Virus record (IMG/VR): IMGVR_UViG_3300031232_000426
Span: 1 to 37,477 of that record
DNA length: 37,477 nucleotides
Strand: one strand, 5' to 3'
Origin: a virus
A model generated the notes under the pieces. It was not told the origin of the DNA and made no database searches. It worked only from the letters and a program-made list of their open reading frames with translations. A program made the position numbers and the translations under genes. This document shows positions 1-8,461 of the stretch, in pieces; the first letter of the stretch is position 1, and every line of letters begins with the position of its first letter.

Positions 1-304
1 CGACATAGGCCCCCTTGTGGACCAGGGTGCCCTCGATCGGGATCAGCGCGACGCCGTCGACCATATCGAACACCGGCGAGCCGTTGGCGTCGTACCGCCG
101 GCCAGTCCGGTCAGCGATGCGCCCAGCCAAGGGACGCCCGTTCTCGAACGCCACGTGATCGATGGGTTCAGCAGCACGGTCCAGGACGATCCCGCCCTCG
201 ACAATTCGCCCGCCGATGCCAGCGAGCACCGCGTCGAGCTTGCCCGGATGCATCAGGAGCGGCGTGTTGAAAACACGCGCCGCCAGTTCGGGACGAAGGA
301 TCAT
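1..304 (-). CDS. Phage S49-family head maturation protease, N-terminal part (runs off left edge)
   Basis: About 101 codons are visible, reading down from an ATG at 304 that overlaps the portal stop codon as ATGA, so the two genes are translationally coupled. The protein starts MILRPELAARVFNTPLLMHP, and residues 85-101 read VALIPIEGTLVHKGAYV. This resembles the first beta strand and entry loop of SppA/ClpP-fold S49 peptidases that phages of the lambda gpC type encode right after the portal. In that family the enzyme cleaves scaffold and capsid protein during head assembly. The catalytic Ser/Lys would lie outside the window and cannot be checked. Position next to the portal is the main support. 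Confidence 0.8.
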   Translation of the reverse strand, partial: MILRPELAARVFNTPLLMHPGKLDAVLAGIGGRIVEGGIVLDRAAEPIDHVAFENGRPLAGRIADRTGRRYDANGSPVFDMVDGVALIPIEGTLVHKGAYV

Positions 305-1908
305 GCCGGCGTCGCAACCCGTTTGGTCGGCTGATCCTGTTCGGCATCATTGGAGGGGACAGCCTTGCGATCTGTCATCAGATCCGGATCGAGCCCGAGC
401 GCGATCATTTCTTTCCGCTCCCTTGCCCGCTGCTGAATCGTTTCCAGATAATCCTCGCCCTGTTCGGCGCATTCGCGCTCCAGCGTCGAGAGACCCGCCG
501 ACATCCGTTCAGTGGCGGCCGTCGCCTCCTTGTGCGGATCGACCCAGCCACGGCCGGGACCGATCCATCGCGCTGCGCAATAGGCGGCCTTGGCTTCCGC
601 AAACTCCGGCGCGCCCTTCGGCAGTGAAATGGTTCCGCGGTCGATCGCCTCCTCCAGCCAAGCCGCATAGATCGGCGCCATGAACTGCTGGGCAAAATGG
701 TCCTTGCGAGCGGCAAAGCCACGCCAGACTTCGAGCAGCGCCGCCCGCGCCGATGAATAGTTCACCTGGCCCCAGTCCATCGACAGCTGCTCGTAGGTCA
801 TGCCCATGGCGGACGCAATATTGCGCAGGCTCGCACGTTCGAAGGCCTCGAACACGCTGTTGGGGTGATTGGGCTTCGTCAGCGTGACCTTCTCGCCGGG
901 GAACGTGAAAGCGATCTTGGCGCCGCCCATATTGATGGGCGCTGCCTGGTAATAGTCGAGCCGCTGCTGCTGGTAGGCCGACAGTTCCTCACCGCCGCCC
1001 AATGCCGAAGCAAACTGATCGTGGTCGAACGGGCTCTCGACGAAGGCCGCCATGACCGCGTTGAGGACCGCGGCCTGCAGCTCGGCCTCGTCATAGCGCC
1101 CAAGCATCCGCAGCCGCTTGACGATCGGCGCCAGGATCGAGACGCCGCGATACTGGCCGGCGCGCCCGGACTCGAAGGCGTGCACCACCAACCGGCGGCC
1201 GAAGCTGGTCTCTCGGGGAATTCGCTCCCAGGTCCAGAACATCGGATTGAATACGTTCTGGTCGCCGGGATGGGATCGCCGGATGTGATACGCCAAGGGC
1301 TCGCCGTGCTCGCCGATCTCGATGCCCTGACGCCGCCAATAGGTGTCGATACCGTTGTAGGGGTTCGAAAGCCGGTCCGGGTCGATCACCTGGACCGACG
1401 TTGCAAAGCGCCCGCCGCGCGGCAGCCAGAGGATGGCAGCTAGCGCCTCGCCGTCCATCAGGCGGTGACGGAACGCGAGCGCCAGCAATCCTCCCATGCT
1501 CAGTCGGCGCTCCGCGTCGCACCAGCAATCCGGGTCCTCGGCAAAATCCTTCCAGGCCGCCTCGATGTCCGAGGCCAGGTCCGATGCCACATCCGGATCG
1601 ATCTTGAGCGAGCGCGCATTCGGCTTCGACGACAGCCGCCAGCCGGCGCCGATGACGGCGTCAACCTGCCGAGTCACACCGCCGGAGGCCCAGCCATCAT
1701 TGCGGGCGAGATCGTGGATGCGCGCCGTCAGAACCGGTCGGTCCGGCGACAGCGCCGTCTGGGCCGACCACAATGGCGGACGCCATTGCGCCAGGTCGGG
1801 ATCGGTGACCGAGGCGCCGGAATAGCCCGCCGCCAGCATGCGCGCATGCGAGCGGGGCGAGCTTGGCATTTTCACGGGCCTGCCGTCGGGCCCAAGGAGG
1901 CCAGTCAT
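301..1908 (-). CDS. Phage portal protein, lambda family
   Basis: This 535-residue protein matches the usual length of lambda-type (gpB) portal proteins, which form the dodecameric ring at the head vertex for DNA entry and exit. Typical segments are visible: an N-terminal stretch with RARMHDL-like spacing before NDGWASGGVTRQVDAVIGAGW, a region with VIDPDRLSNPYN, and MGMTYEQLSMDW followed by NYSSARAALLEVWRGF. The C-terminus is charged and flexible. It sits between the S49 protease (ATGA overlap) and the gpW-like connector, as expected, but a 1.1-kb plus-strand insertion separates it from the connector. No good Shine-Dalgarno sequence precedes the ATG at 1908, perhaps because the insertion disrupted coupling to the upstream gene. 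Confidence 0.95.
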   Translation of the reverse strand: MTGLLGPDGRPVKMPSSPRSHARMLAAGYSGASVTDPDLAQWRPPLWSAQTALSPDRPVLTARIHDLARNDGWASGGVTRQVDAVIGAGWRLSSKPNARSLKIDPDVASDLASDIEAAWKDFAEDPDCWCDAERRLSMGGLLALAFRHRLMDGEALAAILWLPRGGRFATSVQVIDPDRLSNPYNGIDTYWRRQGIEIGEHGEPLAYHIRRSHPGDQNVFNPMFWTWERIPRETSFGRRLVVHAFESGRAGQYRGVSILAPIVKRLRMLGRYDEAELQAAVLNAVMAAFVESPFDHDQFASALGGGEELSAYQQQRLDYYQAAPINMGGAKIAFTFPGEKVTLTKPNHPNSVFEAFERASLRNIASAMGMTYEQLSMDWGQVNYSSARAALLEVWRGFAARKDHFAQQFMAPIYAAWLEEAIDRGTISLPKGAPEFAEAKAAYCAARWIGPGRGWVDPHKEATAATERMSAGLSTLERECAEQGEDYLETIQQRARERKEMIALGLDPDLMTDRKAVPSNDAEQDQPTKRVATPA

Positions 1909-2194
1909 GCTAGTCGACAGCTTCAGCCGAATTGAACGGGGTCATTTTGACTCTCCACGCCTAGCCGGCACCAAAAAAAAACGCTTGATGAGTGCGGCTT
2001 GCTCGATGTCTGCCATCCCCCGATAGCGACAGGGTATTGCGCTGCGGCACAAATTCGCGATGTGCCAATATCGGAAGCCATCGCTACTAGGCCGCGATGT
2101 AGCATTCCGTTAACTTCATTGCCGCCTCGCAAGCATTTTTCATGAATTGAGTTTAGACTAATCGTGCAAAAGTTATGGCGGATGCCCGCGCAAA

Positions 2195-2512
2195 ATGACT
2201 GATTACGACCTCACGGTTCCGACGAACTTTTCAATTTCCGATGCGCTCGCAAGCTTCGTGCGAGTGGAGGTGATTGCCCGTGGCTACGTTCCAAGCATTA
2301 CGTGGGCGTGGTCAATCCTTGCAGATGGCGAGGAAGAAGGCCGTCCGACGATTGGCGGATTTGAGCCCGACCGCGTACCCGCAGGGTCGTTGCGTACCGT
2401 GAATGGGATCGATTTTGTGTTTGCTCTTACGCCGGCATTGAGACCGCTCTTTGATCGGAAAGTCTTGGATATCGCCGACGGTCGCGGATGCTTTTTAAGA
2501 GAGCATCAATAG
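2195..2512 (+). CDS. Hypothetical protein, first gene of a plus-strand insert in the head module
   Basis: This 105-residue protein is not recognised. It starts MTDYDLTVPTNFSISDALAS and has a mixed alpha/beta composition, with a WAWSILADGEEEGRP segment and no signal peptide, membrane segment or cysteines pairing as a metal site. It lies opposite in strand to the surrounding packaging genes and at the head of a group of three plus-strand genes, the position and orientation of a phage moron. The upstream 286 bases are AT-richer than the phage genes and would hold its promoter, but no clear promoter or strong ribosome binding site is visible. Function unknown. Confidence 0.6.
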   Translation: MTDYDLTVPTNFSISDALASFVRVEVIARGYVPSITWAWSILADGEEEGRPTIGGFEPDRVPAGSLRTVNGIDFVFALTPALRPLFDRKVLDIADGRGCFLREHQ

Positions 2513-2532
2513 CCGCGAAGGGGCCACCTGGC

Positions 2533-2901
2533 ATGTTTGTCCGCTTTGTAGTCGGCACCGAAGGTGAGAACCACCGATGGCTGACGGGTATCATCACCGA
2601 GGCGCGGCTTCTTCGCGACCGGGGGCAACTGGCCTCCTATCAACAAGCCTGCCTTGAGGACGCGTATGCGTGGCTCAACGCTCATCTCCCTTGTCCGCCT
2701 TTCTCGAAGAGCGACTGGGGTCCTGAAGCGGTTTCGTGGTTCAAGGACACGGCCGAACCGTCGATCAAAAAAATGTGGGAGATTGGGGCTCTCCTCAGGG
2801 AGCACGGCATCGCAGTGCGCCTACTCAGATCAAAGAATCCGGGAAAGATTGTCTACGAGGACGATTTCCAGATCGTCGTTCGGGAGTGGAAACGCCTATG
2901 A
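2533..2901 (+). CDS. Hypothetical protein, second gene of the plus-strand insert
   Basis: The frame is open from an ATG at 2488, but the ATG at 2533 (MFVRFVVGTEGENHRWLTG) is preferred. It removes a 25-base overlap with the previous gene and begins at the first beta-strand-like stretch. The product is about 122 residues with a predicted alpha-helical core (ITEARLLRDRGQLASYQQA), an aromatic-rich middle (DAYAWLNAHLPCPPFS) and the C-terminal segment KIVYEDDFQIVVREWKRL. It resembles short conserved bacterial proteins of unknown role, but no function is assigned. It follows the 2195 gene directly and is probably co-transcribed with it. Confidence 0.6.
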   Translation: MFVRFVVGTEGENHRWLTGIITEARLLRDRGQLASYQQACLEDAYAWLNAHLPCPPFSKSDWGPEAVSWFKDTAEPSIKKMWEIGALLREHGIAVRLLRSKNPGKIVYEDDFQIVVREWKRL

Positions 2902-2923
2902 TGCTTGTCGGAAGGAGCCCATC

Positions 2924-3025
2924 ATGCCGAATTGGATAGGGATTTCTATCGGCTACTGGCTCGAACGGGCAGCAGATCAAGCCATGTGCGCTGTGCTCCG
3001 AAACCGGAAGTTTCCGAAGCGCTAG
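2924..3025 (+). CDS. Small ORF (33 residues), third gene of the plus-strand insert
   Basis: An ATG at 2924 is preceded at good spacing by GGAAGGAG (2910-2917), one of the best ribosome binding sites in this area. The peptide reads MPNWIGISIGYWLERAADQA and ends RNRKFPKR. The first 13 residues are hydrophobic and the tail is strongly basic, as in small membrane or phage-regulatory peptides. It starts 22 bases after the preceding gene and stops five bases before the convergent gpW-like gene ends. Support comes from the binding site and position only; no family is recognised. Confidence 0.4.
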   Translation: MPNWIGISIGYWLERAADQAMCAVLRNRKFPKR

Positions 3026-3030
3026 TGCAA

Positions 3031-3255
3031 CTAGAAAATCACCCGGCGCGCAGAGCCCCGGCCGTTTTGACCGAGCTTGCCGCGCAGCTCGGCGATATAG
3101 GCGCGCAGGTCCCCAACGTTCTGCGCGTTCCACTCCATGCTCTTGTCGCCGTGCCGCATCCTCGCGATGCTTCCCTGCACCAGGATCGAATGCAGCGCTG
3201 CCTCCGCTTCGGCAAGCTGCTGCCGCCAAAGCGACAGTTCCGCTGATGTCGCCAT
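3031..3255 (-). CDS. gpW-like head-tail connector protein
   Basis: This 74-residue protein starts MATSAELSLWRQQLAEAEAA and contains VGDLRAYIAELRGKLG near its C-terminus. The length and helix-rich pattern fit phage lambda gpW, a small head-completion protein that binds under the portal after packaging. Its ATG overlaps the terminase large-subunit stop by one base (TAATG), showing coupling. The portal should follow directly, but three plus-strand genes intervene. The call rests on size, helix pattern and position between terminase and portal. Confidence 0.8.
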   Translation of the reverse strand: MATSAELSLWRQQLAEAEAALHSILVQGSIARMRHGDKSMEWNAQNVGDLRAYIAELRGKLGQNGRGSARRVIF

Positions 3256-5288
3256 TATCGCCCCATGTTGAGCCGCGCCATCGCAGCCATGCTGGTCGTT
3301 GCCTTGGGCGCGTCGGTGCCCGGTGTCTCGGGCGACCTGGCTTTCGGTTCAGATCTTGGCCGCTGCGCCGAGTCGGCAATGCGCTGCACCCCGAGCATGT
3401 AAGCGGCGGCATAGGCCAGCGCCTCGCAGTCCAGAAAATGGTTCTCGCGGGAGCGCTGCACCCAGACATAGCCGCCCGATGGCTTCTTCACGCGCCCTTC
3501 CGAGACGATCTGCCGGCAATAAGCCTCCGTCGCGTCCTGCGACAGATGCCAACCGCCCGGCTGATCGTCCGGCCAGCGCACCCGCTCGTGCACCCAGGAC
3601 TTGAAGAAGTCGCTGTCCAGGCGAACGAGATCCAACCCGTATTTGGCAGCCTTGCCCCTGGGTGTCACGTCGATCCGCTTTACCGACAGCGGCTGGTCGC
3701 GATGATCGAATCCCTTCACGGCATAGGCCACCCGGGCGTGACGCCGGCAGAACTCGTAGACCCGATGCTCGGGCACCTCATCCTTCTTGCCCGGGCGAAA
3801 GCCGGAATCGATGAAGGCGCGGCGGATCATCAGATCGCCGATCGGCCGCGCCAGCATCTCCGCGAGATCCATCCACACATCCTGGTGCTCGGTCTCGCCC
3901 CAGAGTTCGTTCTGCTCGATCAGCCAGCTTTCCTGGCGAACGCCAAAGCCCCTGATCACATAGACCAGCCGGTTCTTCTGCACGTCGACGCCCGCGGTCA
4001 GCAGCAGCACACCCGCAGGGATGTCGCGGGACCGGTAAGGCAATCGAAGCCGCGCGACATCAGCCCATTCGGGCGCATCGCCGCCGGCCGGCGCCCATAA
4101 TTCACCGAAGCCGCCATTGATGACGGTCTGCACCTCCTCCTGGTCGCCGGAGTTCAGCGCCTCGACATAGCGGCCGGCGCGCTCGCCGAACGAGACGAAC
4201 GGCGATGCCAGACCGGACACCCAGAAACTCACGGTCGTGCTCTCGGGCGGGTCGCCGATGACGCTGCCAACTTCGATACGTTGGCCTGGCGCCACGTAGA
4301 CGCCGCGAGCGTTCATCTCGAACTTGTGCTTCTCCTCGATCAAACCATTGCAGTTGGGACATTGCAGGTGCGCGAGCCGGCGCGCCTCGATCGGCGTAGC
4401 ATCCCGCTCGATCCGCTCCTTGCCGCCCTTGGGCGTGATGTCGACCTTGGGAATAACCAGGCAGTCGAACCGCGGAACGAAGTAATCGCCGCAGTGCGGG
4501 CACGGCCAGGCCCAGTGATACCGAGTCCCGCGCTGCCACAGCTTCCAGATCGGACTGTCGAGCCCCGCCATGTCGTCCTTGTCGACGACCTTCCAGAATT
4601 CAAGGCCGGTCCGGTCGTCGGTCTCGATCTCGACGGCTCCGACGGTCGGGGTCGAGGTCACGCCGAGGGTGAAGTCGGCATGGGTATCGCCGCGGACTTC
4701 CAGCAAGCGGACTGGATCGCCTTCGCCCTTGACGTTCTTGGACATCCCATCCCGTTCGTCGACAATGGCAAGCCCGGCGGGATCGGACTTCAGCTGGTTG
4801 GCCGAGCCCGCCCAGGCCAGACGCACCGACACGCCCGAGACAATCTTGCGGGTCTTCTTGTTCTTCTTGCCGCGCGCCAGCTTGGCAGCCAGGCTCGTCG
4901 ACCGGTTCAGCGCATCGTCGAACCGCGGCTCAAACTGGTCGGTGACGAAGTTCCGGTCGGGGCCGGCATAGATGATCGGGACCGGGCGCTGATCGAGCCG
5001 CGACAGGATCACGTCGATGACGCTTTCCGTCTTGCCGCTCTGTCCTCCCGTGACGAGCACCACCGTGTTGTAGAGCGGGTCGTCGAAGGCTCGCACGAAC
5101 GGGATCACATACGGCGTGACCGCAGGGTCCTTCGGTCCCGGCCGCCCAGACGACAGCGGGAACACACGGTTGGTGCGCGCCCACTCGTCAGCCGGCACCT
5201 TCTTCGTCGGGCGCAGGATCCTGATCGCCCGATCGATAAGAGTCGCGAAGTTTTTCGATGCGATCGGCCACTTCGGCAAGCGCGTCAT
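3255..5288 (-). CDS. Phage terminase large subunit, GpA family
   Basis: This 677-residue ATPase-nuclease packages phage DNA into the prohead. The Walker A-type motif GGQSGKT is at residues 81-87, preceded by the family's typical ADEWARTNRVFPLSSG region. Two Cys pairs, CPHC and CPNC, lie in the middle of the protein and resemble the zinc-binding insert seen in GpA-type terminases. The second half holds the nuclease region (VDVQKNRLVYVIRGFG, then RRAFIDSG). The start at 5288 overlaps the small subunit by 101 bases but has AGAGG just upstream, so it is kept. The overlap recalls the adjacent Nu1-A genes of lambda. Confidence 0.96.
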   Translation of the reverse strand: MTRLPKWPIASKNFATLIDRAIRILRPTKKVPADEWARTNRVFPLSSGRPGPKDPAVTPYVIPFVRAFDDPLYNTVVLVTGGQSGKTESVIDVILSRLDQRPVPIIYAGPDRNFVTDQFEPRFDDALNRSTSLAAKLARGKKNKKTRKIVSGVSVRLAWAGSANQLKSDPAGLAIVDERDGMSKNVKGEGDPVRLLEVRGDTHADFTLGVTSTPTVGAVEIETDDRTGLEFWKVVDKDDMAGLDSPIWKLWQRGTRYHWAWPCPHCGDYFVPRFDCLVIPKVDITPKGGKERIERDATPIEARRLAHLQCPNCNGLIEEKHKFEMNARGVYVAPGQRIEVGSVIGDPPESTTVSFWVSGLASPFVSFGERAGRYVEALNSGDQEEVQTVINGGFGELWAPAGGDAPEWADVARLRLPYRSRDIPAGVLLLTAGVDVQKNRLVYVIRGFGVRQESWLIEQNELWGETEHQDVWMDLAEMLARPIGDLMIRRAFIDSGFRPGKKDEVPEHRVYEFCRRHARVAYAVKGFDHRDQPLSVKRIDVTPRGKAAKYGLDLVRLDSDFFKSWVHERVRWPDDQPGGWHLSQDATEAYCRQIVSEGRVKKPSGGYVWVQRSRENHFLDCEALAYAAAYMLGVQRIADSAQRPRSEPKARSPETPGTDAPKATTSMAAMARLNMGR

Positions 5289-5709
5289 CCACCTCTCGCT
5301 GCAACAGCGAGCGCTGTTCGATGTTGCGGGTCACGCGGGCGGGGATCGCATTGACGCGAGCGACCACAGCGCCGGCGACCTCGTCGACCAGCGTCATGGC
5401 CTCCGCCAGCGGGACCAGTTCGCGCTCGGCCTGAGCGACCGCCAATTCCTCCTTCCGCGTCCGAACGTCCTGCAGCCGGCTATGCGACGCCGTCTTGCTG
5501 GAGCGTCGCGCCTGGTCCTTCAGAAAACGAATGTAGCCCTGGACCACGTCAACCACGCGGTAGCGCCCGCGCTCGACCTTTGGGATCCAACCATCCTTCG
5601 ACAGCCGCCTGATCCATTCCGGTGTGACCATCAGCAACTTGGCGGCGACATCGGGGGCGATCGTGCCCGCCGCGTCATCCGCGCCACGCGCACCCGCCGT
5701 CTTCGCCAT
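5188..5709 (-). CDS. Terminase small subunit, Nu1-like
   Basis: This 173-residue protein has an N-terminal winged-helix/MerR-like DNA-binding region (VAAKLLMVTPEWIRRLSKDG, residues about 22-41) followed by a long charged helical region suited to oligomerisation. Nu1-type subunits recognise the packaging site (cos) and recruit the large subunit. It lies immediately upstream of the GpA-type large subunit, overlaps it by 101 bases, and is the first gene of the packaging block. No cos-like sequence could be identified by eye nearby. Confidence 0.85.
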   Translation of the reverse strand: MAKTAGARGADDAAGTIAPDVAAKLLMVTPEWIRRLSKDGWIPKVERGRYRVVDVVQGYIRFLKDQARRSSKTASHSRLQDVRTRKEELAVAQAERELVPLAEAMTLVDEVAGAVVARVNAIPARVTRNIEQRSLLQREVDDALAEVADRIEKLRDSYRSGDQDPAPDEEGAG

Positions 5710-5823
5710 TTCCGCCGATCACTTCCTGAAAGTTGTGCCATCAACTTTCAACCGAATGCACCACATTCTGCTTGGCTTGTGCCGAGATCAGAGCGTGTAT
5801 GGCGACCACCGACGGAGACCAAT

Positions 5824-6045
5824 ATGCGCCGCCCCGACAATCGCCAGGATGCCCTCGACGCCTTCATCACCCGCAAGGCCGATATCGACCTAATGCTCAA
5901 ACGGCTGAGAGACCTCAGCGACGATCATTTTGGATACAGCCCCGAAAGTATCACCTGGTCTCATGTCGAAACGATCGCTCACTACGCCGAGCGGCTCAAG
6001 CAAATTTCTGACGCGGCCTTCAAGGAAGGCGAATACGCGGAATAA
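5824..6045 (+). CDS. Small conserved-type phage protein of unknown function
   Basis: This 73-residue protein starts at an ATG at 5824 with GGAG seven bases upstream. The frame stays open far upstream, but that part lies over the terminase gene on the other strand and is not coding. The sequence is helical and charged, with RRPDNRQDALDAFITRKADI at the start and WSHVETIAHYAERLKQI in the second half. It is the first of two plus-strand genes between the terminase and the ParB-methylase, and is probably expressed with the DUF3489 gene 101 bases downstream. Function not recognised. Confidence 0.7.
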   Translation: MRRPDNRQDALDAFITRKADIDLMLKRLRDLSDDHFGYSPESITWSHVETIAHYAERLKQISDAAFKEGEYAE

Positions 6046-6146
6046 CCGCCAAAGCTCCTCACCTTACCCCGTGCGTCCAGCGACCGCGGGGCTTCAGGCC
6101 GTAGCAGGGTCGCGATGGTCGCGGCTCGCTGCAAGGAGCCTGCAAC

Positions 6147-6884
6147 ATGCCCAAGCTTTCCGACGCCCAACTCGTGGTCCTCTCCGCCGCCTCTCAGCGC
6201 GACGACCGTTCCGTCCTTCCCCTGACGCTCAAGCACAAGGGCGCCGCCGCCGACAAGGTGCTCAACAGCTTGCTGCGCAGTTCGCTGATCGAAGAATGCC
6301 CCGCCGGACTCAACGATGAAGTCTGGCGACAGGCAGACGACGGCACCCGCCTGGCTCTGCGCGCAACACCGGCGGCGTTCGAGGCGCTTGGCATCGCGAC
6401 CGAGACAGCCGCGCCAAACGAACCGCCAGCGCGAGATAACGACGCCGCGCCGGACGCCGTCGTGACGACCGACGCCAAGCCCACCAAGAAGGCTGGCGCC
6501 CACGCCAAGAAGCAGGGACCGACGAAGGCCAAATCCCAAGGCAAGTCGAAGTCCAAACCGGCGCCCCAGGCCAAGACGAAGGTCAAGTCCAAGGGCAAGC
6601 CTACGCCGAAGCCCGCGGCCAAGGCCGCAGCAAAGGCACAGAAGGCCAAACCCGCTGCCTCCAAGAAGCCGGGCGCAACCCGCGACAACAGCAAGCAGGC
6701 CCAGCTGATCAAGATGCTCGAACGCTCCCAAGGAGCAAGCCTCGACGAGATCGTCAAGGCGTTGGAGTGGCAAGCGCACACCGTGCGCGGCGCTATCGCC
6801 GGAGCGCTGAAGAAGAAGCTCGGCCTCGACGTCCAGTCCGAGAAGGACGAGCGACGCGGGCGGGTCTATCGCATCGCCGCCTGA
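6147..6884 (+). CDS. DUF3489 domain protein with Lys/Ala-rich linker
   Basis: This 245-residue protein has three parts. Residues 1-100 form a helical winged-helix-like region (MPKLSDAQLVVLSAASQRDD, then KVLNSLLRSSLIEE). Residues about 105-178 are a histone-H1-like stretch rich in Lys, Ala and Pro. Residues about 180-245 form the DUF3489 region (QLIKMLERSQGASLDEIVKA and HTVRGAIAGALKKKLG). The C-terminus looks like a winged-helix DNA-binding fold, and the basic linker suggests nonspecific DNA contact, so a DNA-binding role is inferred. AAGGAG precedes the ATG. Its 3' end overlaps the convergent ParB-methylase gene by 19 bases. Confidence 0.9.
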   Translation: MPKLSDAQLVVLSAASQRDDRSVLPLTLKHKGAAADKVLNSLLRSSLIEECPAGLNDEVWRQADDGTRLALRATPAAFEALGIATETAAPNEPPARDNDAAPDAVVTTDAKPTKKAGAHAKKQGPTKAKSQGKSKSKPAPQAKTKVKSKGKPTPKPAAKAAAKAQKAKPAASKKPGATRDNSKQAQLIKMLERSQGASLDEIVKALEWQAHTVRGAIAGALKKKLGLDVQSEKDERRGRVYRIAA

Positions 6885-8143
6885 GGCATCTCGAAAGGCT
6901 GACCGGTGGCGGCGTGGACAGCGCGGCCACCGGTTATATCTTGCCAGCGCTGCACGATCACATCGACGTATTTTGGGTCCAGTTCGATCAGCCGCGCCCG
7001 CCGGCCGGCGCGCTCCGCCGCGATCATGGTGGTTCCGGAACCGCCGAACAAGTCAATCACGACATCCCGGCTCTTGGACGAATTGCGAATGGCGCGCTCG
7101 ACCAGCGCCACCGGCTTCATCGTCGGGTGCAGGTCGTTCTTGGCCGGCTTGTCGACGAACCAGACGTCGCCCTGGTCGCGCGCGCCGCACCAGAAGTGCT
7201 CGGAACCCTCCTTCCAGCCGTAGAGGATCGGCTCGTATTGGCGCTGATAATCCGAGCGCCCGAGCGTGAAGGTGTTCTTGGCCCAGATAACAAAGGTCGA
7301 CACCCGACCTCCCGCGTCCCTGAAAGCCTTCTGCAGCTTTCCGATCTCGTAGGTCGACATGCAGATGTAGACAGCACCCTTGGTGACCGCGAGGATGTTG
7401 ACCGCGGTGTCATAGAGCAATTGGCCAAACGCCTCGCCGAGCGCGTCATTGAGGATCGGCCGGCCCTTCGGGCCTCGTTTCGCCCGAAACCTGTCCTGGG
7501 CCGATTTGCCGTAGTCCACGTTGTAGGGCGGGTCAGTGAAGGCCATATCGGCCAGTTCGCCATCCAGCACCTTCTCGACATCGGAGAGCACTGTGGAATC
7601 GCCGCACAGCACCCGGTGATCGCCGCAAATCCAGATATCGCCGGGCCGGCTGATCGGGTCGTTCGGCGGCTCCGGCACCTCGTCGGGATCGCCGTCGACG
7701 TCAGCATCGATCTGCAATAGGCCGTCGATCTCGTCCTGATCAAAGCCGGTCAGCGTCAGGTCAAAACCGACCGCGCGAAGGTCGCCGAGTTCGAGGCGCA
7801 AGAGTTCGTCGTTCCACTCGCTTGCCTCCGTCAGCCGGTTGTCGGCGATGGCGTAGGCCTGGCACTGCGCATCGGACCAGCCGCTGGCGACAATGGTCGG
7901 CACCTCGGTCAGGCCTTCGAGCCTCGCGGCCTCAAGCCGGCCGTGGCCTGCGATCAGCATCCCGTTTTCGCGCACCAGCACGGGCATGGTCCAGCCGAAT
8001 TCGCGGAGCGAGGCCCGGAGCTGTTCGATCTGCTCCTCGCCGTGAATGCGCGCATTGCGCGGGTTCGCCGAGAGCCGATCGATGGCCCACAGTTCGACCT
8101 TGGCCGCCGGCCAGGCGACCTGAGATTTGACGGGTGAATTCAT
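6866..8143 (-). CDS. ParB-like domain fused to DNA methyltransferase (N6-adenine or N4-cytosine type)
   Basis: This 425-residue fusion has a ParB/sulfiredoxin-like N-terminus (residues about 17-115, with the motif AGHGRLEAARL at 65-75). A beta-class amino-methyltransferase follows: catalytic motif DPPY at 204-207 and, later, the S-adenosylmethionine site DLFGGSGTTMIAAERAG. The DPPY-before-FxGxG order places it in the beta class; DPPY more often goes with adenine methylation. Such phage enzymes usually act as orphan methylases that protect phage DNA or affect regulation, and no restriction partner is adjacent. The gene starts opposite an AT-rich leader containing AAACCCAA repeats. The target sequence cannot be predicted. 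Confidence 0.93.
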   Translation of the reverse strand: MNSPVKSQVAWPAAKVELWAIDRLSANPRNARIHGEEQIEQLRASLREFGWTMPVLVRENGMLIAGHGRLEAARLEGLTEVPTIVASGWSDAQCQAYAIADNRLTEASEWNDELLRLELGDLRAVGFDLTLTGFDQDEIDGLLQIDADVDGDPDEVPEPPNDPISRPGDIWICGDHRVLCGDSTVLSDVEKVLDGELADMAFTDPPYNVDYGKSAQDRFRAKRGPKGRPILNDALGEAFGQLLYDTAVNILAVTKGAVYICMSTYEIGKLQKAFRDAGGRVSTFVIWAKNTFTLGRSDYQRQYEPILYGWKEGSEHFWCGARDQGDVWFVDKPAKNDLHPTMKPVALVERAIRNSSKSRDVVIDLFGGSGTTMIAAERAGRRARLIELDPKYVDVIVQRWQDITGGRAVHAATGQPFEMPQAAMR

Positions 8144-8166
8144 TTGGAGATACGCGCTCGCTAATC

Positions 8167-8257
8167 GGTCAAACCCAACTGACCGCGATTTGCCTAATTC
8201 GAAGATTTCGAGTTAGCGGAACTTGATTTTATTGGGTTTTTCGCTTTTCAAACCCAA
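8167..8257. repeat. AAACCCAA repeats and inverted repeat upstream of the methylase gene
   Basis: AAACCCAAC occurs at 8171-8179, inside a short inverted repeat (GGTCA 8167-8171, TGACC 8180-8184), and again at 8250-8258. The second copy pairs with TTGGGTTT at 8232-8239 across a 10-base loop. The repeats lie 24-115 bases upstream of the methylase ATG, where an operator or leader hairpin would be expected. A regulatory role is inference. Confidence 0.4.
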
Positions 8258-8435
8258 CCAAACTGAGGTTTTTCGATCTGGAAAAACGCTCGTTTACCGG
8301 GCGGCGGCGCCGCCGCTTATGAGGCCCCCCGAGGAAGGACCCGTTCGTTCGCTCGACTACACTGTGGCTCTCGCCGCTGCTGCATCCGCTTCAATCCCAT
8401 CGATCTAACATCCGGACTCAGCACTGTCAGCCCCC

Positions 8436-8461
8436 AAAAATGTACCGGTACACTTTTCGCT
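8436..8461. repeat. REP-like palindrome downstream of the gpZ-like gene
   Basis: A perfect 12-base palindrome, TGTACCGGTACA (8441-8452), extends imperfectly to AAAA/TTTT flanks (8436-8457). Its right side, ACACTTTTCGCT (8450-8461), is repeated exactly at 9124-9135 on the other side of the gpZ-like gene. It resembles short intergenic palindromic elements seen in rhizobial genomes, and might also act as a terminator for the minus-strand gene ending at 8503. Confidence 0.5.

Noticed and set aside
1923-2132. Minus-strand frame of 69 codons between portal and insert
   Set aside because: It has no clear start signal and no recognisable motif, and it lies in the AT-rich upstream region of the plus-strand insert.
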